From the IMG/VR virus record IMGVR_UViG_3300048548_000013, positions 1 to 24,121 of that record: a stretch of DNA of 24,121 nucleotides; one strand, 5' to 3'. How positions within the stretch are numbered: position 1 is the stretch's first letter; each line of letters starts with the position of its first letter. Made by a program: the position numbers and the translations under genes. This DNA is from a virus. The notes beneath the pieces are model-generated. The model was not told the DNA's origin. It did no database searches and was given only the letters and a program-made list of their open reading frames with translations. Positions 8,047-14,469 of this stretch are shown one piece after another.

Positions 8047-9599
8047 CGGCCTGCAACCTCCTGCACGTCGATATCGAGGCCGGTCAGACGCCAGTAGTCG
8101 GACGCTGAGGTTGACTCGATTCGCAGCGCGAAGTACCTGCCAGATGTGCGGAAGTCGATCTTGTGGTCTGACTCGACGTTGAAGGTCTTATCGACCTGCC
8201 AGCGTATGCCGTCCTGCGGCGCATCGGAGATGCCGACCTGAACGCGCACGGTGCCAGTGCCCTCGATCTGGGGCATGATTCCGTTGAGTTGCTTGATGTT
8301 GCGCGTTGACTGACCCAGCACCTGATCCAGATCAATCTTGGTTGCCTCTAAGTACGCAGGCATGACGCTGCCAGATAGCCCGTTGGTGTCGTTCATTAGC
8401 CGGATCTTGTCGCCAACAGAGTCGGCACCAAACACCTTGATGTTGTTGGCCTGCGTGCCGAGCGAGACGTTTGACCAGTAGTCGCTGGACTCGTTCCAAG
8501 TTGCCGTCGAGTTGGTGTAGTTTCCCGACGTGTCCATGCGATCAGCGACGGTTAAATCCCTGACGTTAGGTAGGTCGATGAACGTGAAGGCGTCCTGCGT
8601 CCAGTTGTATATCAGTGCGCGATTGGCCGACTGCGAGTCGGCGGCGTCTTGGTCTGCGTAGCAAATGTACACCTCGGTGGTGTCGGGTATGGCTTGGCAG
8701 AAGACAGAGCGCGTGTCGGATAGGTCGTTGAAGAACGTGCGCCTTACCTTGTTGTCTACGATGCTGCGTTTCTGCGACCCATCGTGCAAGTAGATGTCGT
8801 TCTGACCCACGACCACATGGCCGTTGGGGATTGAAGCCACAGCTCCCCGGTTGATGATTCCATCGTCGTTGAACACGTCCCTGAATGAGAACACGAGCGG
8901 GAAGCCGATGAAGTCCATGGCGAACACGCCGCGCTCTGCGTATATGATGTTGGAGTTGTTCAGCGTCAGTTGATCGACCAACTCGCCGTTAGAGCCGCCC
9001 AGAGTTGTCTCACCTGATAAGTTGGTTGTGCTGGTGATGTCATACGAGCCGGGGATGCCGGAGGGATCGTACTCATCAGACCAGCGGACGGTGAATGGCC
9101 TCTTGCTGGCTCCCAGTTCGTATCCTGTCATGACCAAGAAGCTGTTGAATGGCTTCAGGCACTGCGTGACCAAGTTGCTGGGCCACGAGGGTAGATCGGC
9201 AAATCTAGTGCCGGAGGGCAGCATGTACTGCGGTGCCTCGGAGCCGTTGTTCATCATCATCGCCGTGCCAAGCTGCGCCCCCTGCCAGCGGGGTGAGTTG
9301 GAGTAATTGGTTGAATCTGATGTCTTGGTCACATTGGTCACGGTTGTCCCATCAAACCTATACAGCTTGTTGAGGCTTCCAATGACCAACGTGTTGTTTC
9401 CACCGTACAGCCATCCCTGCACTCCGGTGGGGGAGAAACTCAGCGACTCGCGCACGCTGTGCCCTAGCGCCTTGCCGATGCGCCCGCTGTGGAACGTGAC
9501 ATTGTTGCCATCAGGAAACTGCGTGAGTTCCAGATCGTATGGATCTTGATCTGTGACGATACCGCCTGCGCCGATTTTTCGTAAAGGTATATAAGGCAT
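8043..9599 (-). CDS. Tail hub / nozzle candidate, P22 gp10-like in role
   Basis: This 518-residue protein begins MPYIPLRKIGAGGIVTDQDP followed by YDLELTQFPDGNNVTF, an opening I associate with tail or stabilisation proteins of short-tailed environmental phages. The middle is beta-rich with repeated Trp/Tyr and Asp-Gly turns (for example YLHDGSQ, LYRFDGT), as in a propeller. Residues from about 420 form a second beta domain ending DYWRLTGLDIDVQEVAGR, like a small Ig or jelly-roll fold. In P22 and T7, proteins of this role (gp10, gp12) form the hub or nozzle below the adaptor. The start shares its A with the preceding TGA (TGATG). The assignment rests on pattern and context; a general receptor-contact tail protein is an alternative. 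Confidence 0.65.
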   Translation of the reverse strand: MPYIPLRKIGAGGIVTDQDPYDLELTQFPDGNNVTFHSGRIGKALGHSVRESLSFSPTGVQGWLYGGNNTLVIGSLNKLYRFDGTTVTNVTKTSDSTNYSNSPRWQGAQLGTAMMMNNGSEAPQYMLPSGTRFADLPSWPSNLVTQCLKPFNSFLVMTGYELGASKRPFTVRWSDEYDPSGIPGSYDITSTTNLSGETTLGGSNGELVDQLTLNNSNIIYAERGVFAMDFIGFPLVFSFRDVFNDDGIINRGAVASIPNGHVVVGQNDIYLHDGSQKRSIVDNKVRRTFFNDLSDTRSVFCQAIPDTTEVYICYADQDAADSQSANRALIYNWTQDAFTFIDLPNVRDLTVADRMDTSGNYTNSTATWNESSDYWSNVSLGTQANNIKVFGADSVGDKIRLMNDTNGLSGSVMPAYLEATKIDLDQVLGQSTRNIKQLNGIMPQIEGTGTVRVQVGISDAPQDGIRWQVDKTFNVESDHKIDFRTSGRYFALRIESTSASDYWRLTGLDIDVQEVAGR

Positions 9600-10033
9600 C
9601 AGATGTAGTCCTGCTGCGCCTTCAATGTCACCTGTTTAGCCGCGACTTGAGAGCCGTTGACAAAAGCTCTAGCCGTAACGACCGAAGTCGTTGTTCCCAC
9701 TCCCTCACTAGCGAGTCGGCTCACCGACACGTCACAAGTAGTTCCAAATGCCTGTGTTGTAGCTGTAGCGCCTGAATCCTGACTAAAAGTCCAAGTTACG
9801 TTTGTGGCAGGGACTGTGCGAATTCTAGCCTTTGCTGTGGCAGTCCCAGAAGGGTTGTAGTTAAGAGCGTTTAGCATAATGACTTGATTTGTACCGAGTA
9901 GGTTTCCAATCAATGCCGAAACGGTAAGACTCATCCGTGACCAAACAAGCTGGCTACCGACATATACGCTGTTGATCAGCGTGCTGCCAATACGAATGTC
10001 TGTGATGTTGTTCCCGCCTACAGCAATCGGCAT
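9599..10033 (-). CDS. Beta-rich minor structural protein (144 residues)
   Basis: I place the start at ATG 10033-10031, one base after the TAA of the upstream fibre gene, because AGGA lies about 7 nt before it. A longer frame to 10102 would overlap the fibre gene by 68 nt and has no clear ribosome binding site. Residues 1-32 read MPIAVGGNNITDIRIGSTLI then NSVYVGSQLVWS, a short motif (I..I.IG...I..VYVG..LVW) that recurs in phage structural proteins. The remaining part is Thr/Val/Ala-rich with alternating hydrophobic residues and resembles an Ig-like domain. It is probably a capsid- or tail-decorating component. The exact role is unknown. Confidence 0.7.
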   Translation of the reverse strand: MPIAVGGNNITDIRIGSTLINSVYVGSQLVWSRMSLTVSALIGNLLGTNQVIMLNALNYNPSGTATAKARIRTVPATNVTWTFSQDSGATATTQAFGTTCDVSVSRLASEGVGTTTSVVTARAFVNGSQVAAKQVTLKAQQDYI

Positions 10034-10034
10034 G

Positions 10035-10949
10035 TTAAGTCCTAAAGTAGATCGTGTTTGCGTCACTGCCAGAGGAGGCGGTGCTGATGCTGAAGCCGTC
10101 AACCTTTTGACTGTTTGCCGCCGTGCCGCTCGTTGACAGCTTGCCAGCCAGTAGGTTGTTCACTTCCGATTCGGTGTAGTACCTGCTGTCGTGGGTGTGG
10201 CTGTCGTTGGCAACAGCGGCGGTTATCGTGACGTTAGCATCACCTCTTATCGAGGCGCTCCCAGAGAGGTCTCCCAATAGAGTGATGGTTCTTGCTGTTG
10301 TCCATCTGCCTGCGGTTGATGCCGTGGTGGCCGTGGATGCTGAAGCCGCGTTGCCAGATGTGCTTAGTTTGCCATCTAAGGCGGCTTGCAGGCCTCCAAC
10401 ATTGGCAATCGTGTGGGTGTGGCTGTTGTTGGCAACAGCGGCGGTCAGAGTGACGTTCGCGTCTCCTCGGATACTCACGCTGCCGCTAAGATCCCCGCTC
10501 AAGGTGATCGTTCTGGCTGTAGCCCAATGTAATGCGGTGTTCGCTCTGCCGGTAGTGTTCTGACTGCCGGTGGTGTTAACGCCGGGCAGGTTGATGTTTG
10601 CGCTGCCGTTGAAGCTGACGCCGCCAATGGTTCTGGCGGTCTGGAGCGTCGATGCCGTGGATGCGTTTCCGCTCAACGCGGCTGTGATCGTACCGGCGCT
10701 GAAGTTGCCAGAGCCGTCGCGCTTGACGATCTTGCTTGCGGTGTTTGCGTTTGTCGCGGCGTTGGCTTCGGTCACCGCGCTGTTGATGGCGGTGTGCGTA
10801 CCGCTGACTGCGCCAGTGACGTTCGGGAACGTGGCCTTGATTGTGCTCTTCAGCAGGCGGATGTGGTTGTCGCCGTCGCTGATGTTGTCCGAGCTGGTGG
10901 GGTTAGTCACCACCAAGCCGTTGATGTATGTGCTGGATTCCAATGCCAT
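10035..10949 (-). CDS. Tail-fibre-like protein with two long repeats and HxH motifs
   Basis: This 304-residue protein shares one base with the TAA of the holin gene (TAATG). It is Thr/Ser/Ala/Asn-rich. Two copies of an approximately 59-residue unit lie at about 142-200 and 216-274, each with TARTITL, GDLSGS, SIRGDANVT, AVANxSHTH and GKLSTSG. Each copy carries an HTH tripeptide (177-179 and 251-253); in T4 gp37, HxH motifs bind iron inside a trimeric fibre. Residues 186-194 (GLQAALDGK) and 257-270 (YYTESEVNNLLAGK) are common phage fibre motifs. A trimeric fibre is the best reading. No catalytic domain is visible. It follows the lysis genes directly. Confidence 0.8.
   Translation of the reverse strand: MALESSTYINGLVVTNPTSSDNISDGDNHIRLLKSTIKATFPNVTGAVSGTHTAINSAVTEANAATNANTASKIVKRDGSGNFSAGTITAALSGNASTASTLQTARTIGGVSFNGSANINLPGVNTTGSQNTTGRANTALHWATARTITLSGDLSGSVSIRGDANVTLTAAVANNSHTHTIANVGGLQAALDGKLSTSGNAASASTATTASTAGRWTTARTITLLGDLSGSASIRGDANVTITAAVANDSHTHDSRYYTESEVNNLLAGKLSTSGTAANSQKVDGFSISTASSGSDANTIYFRT
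10128..10526 (-). repeat. Two-copy direct repeat (222-bp offset) in a fibre gene
   Basis: Copy 1 is at about 10350-10526 and copy 2 at about 10128-10304. Both encode TARTITL...GDLSGS...RGDANVT...SHTH, and the DNA is also very similar (both contain GTTGGCAACAGCGGCGGT on the plus strand). The offset is 74 codons. Confidence 0.85.
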
Positions 10950-11347
10950 TAGCGGCTTACTCCTTTTGTCTTTTCAAACGAGCGCATCGCGCCAAGCCCC
11001 AACATGCCCATAAGTACAGGCATCATGGTGTCGAGCGGGACAAGCGGAATGCTCACGTCGATGTCTAGCAGCGCCAGTACAAAATTGGCGAAGGGTATGA
11101 CCATGAAGTTACCTGCCATGCCCATCACGCAGACCCAGCCAACCGCCGGTCTCCATCCGCTGACCCACAAGCTGGAGCTTGCCGCCTCGACCTTGTTAAC
11201 CTCTATCTGAGCCTTGGCTATGTCGTTGGCGTGCTTCTCGGCCATGGTGGCGATCTCGTGCGCCAGCGCCTTAGACTTGTCCTTGTCCTCAACAAACTCA
11301 GAGATCAGTCCTGTAACCGGCCCGATCAATTCGCCTAGCAATTTCAT
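10949..11347 (-). CDS. Holin, GTA_holin_3TM-like
   Basis: This 132-residue protein starts with ATG overlapping the TGA of the preceding gene (ATGA). Residues 1-55 are an amphipathic helix with charged residues. SLWVSGWRPAVGWVCV (59-74) matches the Trp/Arg-Pro signature I know from the GTA_holin_3TM family. Hydrophobic segments lie at about 67-93 and 106-121, followed by a basic/charged tail. Holins form holes in the inner membrane that time lysis and let the endolysin reach the cell wall. The neighbouring M15 peptidase supports this. Confidence 0.8.
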   Translation of the reverse strand: MKLLGELIGPVTGLISEFVEDKDKSKALAHEIATMAEKHANDIAKAQIEVNKVEAASSSLWVSGWRPAVGWVCVMGMAGNFMVIPFANFVLALLDIDVSIPLVPLDTMMPVLMGMLGLGAMRSFEKTKGVSR

Positions 11348-11631
11348 ACGGCCACTCCGCTGGCTAAAAGACCGGCAAAAACCGTCATGCCGATCCAGAA
11401 CAATCTCTCTCCCCGACCAAGCGTGAACTCCTGCACCGCATTCTGTGACTCAAGCTCATCAAGTCGGCTGTCTAGCTGCTGCACCTGCTCGTGAATCCTG
11501 TCGTTGTGCTTGAGGATGGTCGTAACACGCTCCTCTATACGGGCCAGCGAGACCAGTGCGTCATTGATAGTGTCGAGCTTCTCCTCGAAGCGCGTTAGGC
11601 GTTGTTCAACATCCACTAGGAGTATTGCCAT
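11344..11631 (-). CDS. Coiled-coil protein with C-terminal membrane anchor, lysis cassette (XhlA-like)
   Basis: This 95-residue protein overlaps the end of the M15 peptidase gene by 16 nt and the holin start by 4 nt. Residues about 5-65 form a heptad-like coiled coil (VEQRLTRFEEKLDTINDALV and onward). Residues about 75-95 (RLFWIGMTVFAGLLASGVAV) form one C-terminal membrane segment. This layout matches haemolysin XhlA-type lysis accessory proteins. An antiholin or a spanin-like protein is possible, but a classical i-spanin has its membrane segment at the N-terminus. Its role in lysis is inferred from the cassette. Confidence 0.7.
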   Translation of the reverse strand: MAILLVDVEQRLTRFEEKLDTINDALVSLARIEERVTTILKHNDRIHEQVQQLDSRLDELESQNAVQEFTLGRGERLFWIGMTVFAGLLASGVAV

Positions 11632-11966
11632 AGCATCGGGTCTGTTTCGCGCCTATCGACGTGAACAAACGTCTTCGCCACACCGATGCCCTTGAACCCC
11701 AGCTTGATGGCGTTGCTGACAATCGCGTGCCGCTGCGCCCCGCCTGTGACCTTGATGTCCGCCGCTATCCCCAGCGTGTGCTGCCCGGGCCTTGCCTTCC
11801 GGGCCTCGGCGCTGTGAGCAGGCGAGCGGTAACCCGATGTGATGATGAACGGGAAGCCGCACACTCCGCGCAGGTCATCCAGAGCAGACACGAAGTCGTA
11901 TCGGATCTCGTTCTCGCCGGTCTCACTGCACGCAAAGTCTTCGATGTTAAAGTATCGAAAGTCCAT
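11616..11966 (-). CDS. Endolysin-type M15 peptidase (Peptidase_M15_3 family)
   Basis: This 116-residue protein is a compact zinc peptidase that would cut peptidoglycan cross-links or stem peptides. It begins MDFRYFNIEDFACSETGENE, the usual family start, with GGAG 5-6 nt before ATG. Motifs are TSGYRSPAHS (43-52), GQHTLGIAAD (61-70) and GIGV...FVHVD (93-104). H63, D70 and H102 are the likely zinc ligands and D104 a possible catalytic residue. There is no signal peptide, so export would depend on the holin. The length matches a single-domain member with no separate cell-wall-binding domain. It could alternatively be virion-associated, but the downstream holin argues for host lysis. Confidence 0.9.
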   Translation of the reverse strand: MDFRYFNIEDFACSETGENEIRYDFVSALDDLRGVCGFPFIITSGYRSPAHSAEARKARPGQHTLGIAADIKVTGGAQRHAIVSNAIKLGFKGIGVAKTFVHVDRRETDPMLWQYS

Positions 11967-12077
11967 AAGGCTCCAAGAGGGTTGTGTGCTGTCGCCGGAC
12001 GGCGGTGTAGCAGGGTAGATGTTGTCGATTCTACTGAAAGTTGTTTCTAAATCAAAGGCTTATAGACGATGTATCCA
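11967..12077 (-). other. 111-bp gap before the lysis genes: open frame without a start, and promoter-like boxes
   Basis: This is the longest gap in the middle of the window. It contains the candidate promoter at 12028-12055. In the frame of the M15 gene, 31 codons upstream of its ATG are free of stops (from 12059 to 11967), but no ATG, GTG or TTG occurs in them. A -1 shift would join this stretch to a short upstream frame reading YNGYIVYKPL. It may be the remains of a small gene or chance. Confidence 0.4.
12028..12055 (-). promoter_or_regulatory. Candidate sigma-70-type promoter ahead of the lysis cassette
   Basis: On the minus strand TTGATT (12055-12050) and TAGAAT (12033-12028) are separated by 16 bp. 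They match the -35 box at four of six and the -10 box at five of six positions. The predicted start of transcription lies about 55-60 nt before the M15 peptidase ATG. Such matches also arise by chance, so this is only a candidate. Confidence 0.35.
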
Positions 12078-12332
12078 TTATAGTGTCTCCGTCTGTGCGG
12101 CTTCATAAGCCGCTATAGCGTCTGCTGTGTGGAAGGTGTTGCACATGGCTTGAACCTCTGTGCTTTCACCTGACCAATCGTCTGCTGGTGATACAACGTG
12201 GCGATGGAATGATCTGCTGATCTCTTCACCGTCTCTGCTGATTACTGTAGCTGTGCGAACTTGGATAACTTTCCAGCCTCCGCAGTCTACTACTTCAATT
12301 TTGTCTTCTACTGTTGCTTCTGAAAGTGCCAT
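12078..12332 (-). CDS. Small unassigned protein between fibre and lysis genes
   Basis: This 84-residue protein has a strong ribosome binding site (AAAGGAGATAAAA before ATG). It reads as a compact alpha/beta protein: VEDKIEVVDCGGWKVIQVRT, then EEISRSFHRHVVSPADDW, and an acidic C-terminal helix ending AIAAYEAAQTETL. From memory, proteins with a similar Val-Arg-Thr/FHRHV core occur beside fibre genes in environmental phages, but I cannot name the family or a function. It could be a fibre chaperone or a small capsid/tail component. Its place directly after the two fibre paralogues is the only contextual clue. Confidence 0.75.
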   Translation of the reverse strand: MALSEATVEDKIEVVDCGGWKVIQVRTATVISRDGEEISRSFHRHVVSPADDWSGESTEVQAMCNTFHTADAIAAYEAAQTETL

Positions 12333-12378
12333 TTTTATCTCCTTTGGCTGGACTGTCTGACCCTAGAATCCACTGGGG

Positions 12379-13248
12379 TTATGCGTTTGTTTGGTAAGTA
12401 ACATTGAAAATAATTTGGCCACCTGACAAATCCCTATTTGCAAGAGGAGACCAACCGACATCGTCCCCGCCCGCATAAAGTTGAATTGTGGAGCCACCTA
12501 GAAAGTAATTTAACTGAGTGTAGCTAGGGGGTAGATCTACAAAATTAGTCATCACAGCACCAGCACTTTGCCAATTACTGTCGTACGTAAATGGTAGTCC
12601 ACCTATAGCGACGTTGCTGCTGTCTGTGTTGGCAGGGAAGGAAAGGCGGCAGGCTAGTGTTACTAAATTACCAACTCTGATGGCGCTTGCTATGCTTACT
12701 GAGAGAGTTACTCCAGACTGCGTTGGTGTCCACGTTGTTTCCTCATATTCATCCAGCTTGTTGGCTGCTCCTGTGCCGCCTAGGTATACACCGCCTGACA
12801 GGTAGAGGTCTTTCCATCTACTAACACCTCTGCCTAAATCAACAGTACCGTTAGCTTCTGAACCATTAAGTCTAGAAGTAACACGTCCAGACCCGCCAGA
12901 ACCCCATAAAAGCAACCCAGCATGGTCTGTTGCACTAGCTTCAATAATAAAATTATCACCTGACTCAACACCAATACTACCTATGGTTGAGCCGTCTTTG
13001 CGGAATATAGCGATAGGGCCGTTATCAGTAGTTCTGTTTAGGCTCAAAGAATAATCTGATGCTCTGGACACAAATACTCGTGATGAGTTAATAGAAAACC
13101 CTTCGTTTGTGTCACCAGCGCCGGGTGCGGTATCAGTAGTCCCCACCATCACATTTTGATTCTGATCAATCGTGATAGCCGTGCCGTTGGAGCCATCAAC
13201 GATCCCGGGAGTGCTTGACAGCTCAGCTGGAACTTTGGTTAAAGCCAT
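12379..13248 (-). CDS. Tail fibre / receptor-binding protein, paralogue 2
   Basis: This 289-residue protein has GGGAGAA upstream of ATG. Its opening MALTKVPAELSSTPGIVDGS then AITIDQNQNVMVGTT matches the opening of the upstream 304-residue protein. Residues about 67-152 are a shared module (SLNRTTDNG, DGSTIGSIGV, VDLGRGVSRWKDLYLSG). YLGGTGAANKLDEYEETTWT (155-174) is a DEYEE.TWTP hinge common in marine phage fibres. The C-terminal 110 residues are beta-rich and differ from the paralogue, as expected for a receptor-binding tip. The adjacent tandem copy and similar 3' flanks indicate duplication. Confidence 0.8.
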   Translation of the reverse strand: MALTKVPAELSSTPGIVDGSNGTAITIDQNQNVMVGTTDTAPGAGDTNEGFSINSSRVFVSRASDYSLSLNRTTDNGPIAIFRKDGSTIGSIGVESGDNFIIEASATDHAGLLLWGSGGSGRVTSRLNGSEANGTVDLGRGVSRWKDLYLSGGVYLGGTGAANKLDEYEETTWTPTQSGVTLSVSIASAIRVGNLVTLACRLSFPANTDSSNVAIGGLPFTYDSNWQSAGAVMTNFVDLPPSYTQLNYFLGGSTIQLYAGGDDVGWSPLANRDLSGGQIIFNVTYQTNA

Positions 13249-13266
13249 TGTGTGTTCTCCCTAGGG

Positions 13267-14181
13267 TTATGCTGTTGTTTTATAGGTTGCGCTGAAGATA
13301 AGGCGTTTACCTTGAGCCTGAGCAAAAGTCATATTAGATCCCGACTGGGTAGTTCTAAATCCAATGACGGTTGTGATGTTGACAGTGGCATCAGGGAATC
13401 CGGTTGTCTGATAACTGAAAGCACCGGCTTGATAAGTAGTTATCGAATTAAAGGGTAAACTGATCTGAAACGAAGATCCGCTAGTTGAGCCAGAAGATAC
13501 TAAAAGGTCTACGTTTATATATACCAAGCCACCAATTTTTATGTAGTTGGCATAATTTACAGCTAAACTAACTCCCGCTGTAGGATTCCACGTCCCTTCT
13601 TCATAGTCATCCAAATAGTTGGTTGCTGCTGTGCCGCCTAGATATATTCCTGCGCCGTACAAGTTTGTCCCAGCGTTACCAAGCAGGTTTGAGCTTCTGT
13701 CATACAGCAAGCGTGCATTTCCGGCAGTGTCTAGGTGTGCAATGTCGTTACCTAGATAAAGGGTATTGAAGCGTGAACTAGTGGAACCTAGCTCAACATT
13801 ATTTGTTCCAGAACCTGTTTGATCGACAGGTACTAGTCCGTTAGTTGAGCCAGTTAAACCTGCTCCGTTAGTTCTGGGGTCAAGAATAATTGTAGAAACC
13901 AATCCTGAACGGCTTTGGAATTTACCTACGGTTGTACCGTCTTGGTTAATCTCAAGAACACTGCCGTCATCAGAGGTGCGATTAAGACGCATCACTCGTG
14001 CAGCGTCTGTTGTAAACTCTGCGGCACCACCTTTTTCAAAAACAATACCTTCATTTGCTATTGCTAAAGAGGTCTTGCCCACCGTCACATTTTGACTACT
14101 ATCAATAGTTATAGCCGTGTCGTTGCCGTTGTCCACAATGCTCGTGTTCAGCAGTCCTCTGGAGACCTTAGTAAGTGCCAT
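13267..14181 (-). CDS. Tail fibre / receptor-binding protein, paralogue 1
   Basis: This 304-residue protein has GAGGAG 6 nt before ATG, lying in the last codons of the upstream gene. Layout: N-terminal MALTKVSRGLLNTSIVDNGN and AITIDSSQNVTVG (1-35), shared module at 65-146 (RLNRTSDDG, DGTTVGKFQS, NNVELGSTSSRFNTLYLG), the hinge YLGGTAATNYLDDYEEGTWN (180-199), and a variable beta-rich tip. The N-terminal 35 residues and the hinge match the 289-residue paralogue, while the tips differ, so the pair may bind different receptors or form a mixed fibre. No enzyme motif is seen. Confidence 0.8.
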   Translation of the reverse strand: MALTKVSRGLLNTSIVDNGNDTAITIDSSQNVTVGKTSLAIANEGIVFEKGGAAEFTTDAARVMRLNRTSDDGSVLEINQDGTTVGKFQSRSGLVSTIILDPRTNGAGLTGSTNGLVPVDQTGSGTNNVELGSTSSRFNTLYLGNDIAHLDTAGNARLLYDRSSNLLGNAGTNLYGAGIYLGGTAATNYLDDYEEGTWNPTAGVSLAVNYANYIKIGGLVYINVDLLVSSGSTSGSSFQISLPFNSITTYQAGAFSYQTTGFPDATVNITTVIGFRTTQSGSNMTFAQAQGKRLIFSATYKTTA

Positions 14182-14184
14182 GTG

Positions 14185-14460
14185 TTACTCCTCAGACTGT
14201 GCTTCTGCTGCCGCAGTAACCGCTGCTGCGGTTTCCACCCACCCGCGAGCAAGGGCGTCAGCAACAATAGCGTCACGGGTAGAGGGGATTGCGACATCCT
14301 CGTCCAACGCCCGCTCTGTATACGCGCCTACGATTGACTTGATAGCCTTGTTTGCCCGTGTTGCGGTCACTTCTTGCGCCCAAGTTTGCGCGGAGATGGC
14401 GACGGTTTCGAGGGCGTCAAATTCAGCGTCGGTTAGTGTGACTGTAAGTGTGCGTGACAT
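14185..14460 (-). CDS. Small acidic helical protein between fibre genes
   Basis: This 91-residue protein follows the large fibre by 9 nt, with AGGA about 8 nt before ATG. It starts MSRTLTVTLTDAEFDALETV, continues through a helical region (TRANKAIKSIVGAYTERALD) and ends in an Ala/Glu-rich tail. The opening resembles a short strand plus helix. The 3' end carries the ribosome binding site of the next fibre gene. Placement right after a fibre could suggest a fibre-assembly chaperone, but no family is recognised. Confidence 0.75.
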   Translation of the reverse strand: MSRTLTVTLTDAEFDALETVAISAQTWAQEVTATRANKAIKSIVGAYTERALDEDVAIPSTRDAIVADALARGWVETAAAVTAAAEAQSEE

Positions 14461-14469
14461 GGTGTTGTC

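Noticed and set aside
10034-10102. Longer N-terminus for the 144-residue structural protein
   Set aside because: It would overlap the fibre gene by 68 nt without a ribosome binding site, while ATG at 10033 has AGGA at good spacing right after the fibre stop.
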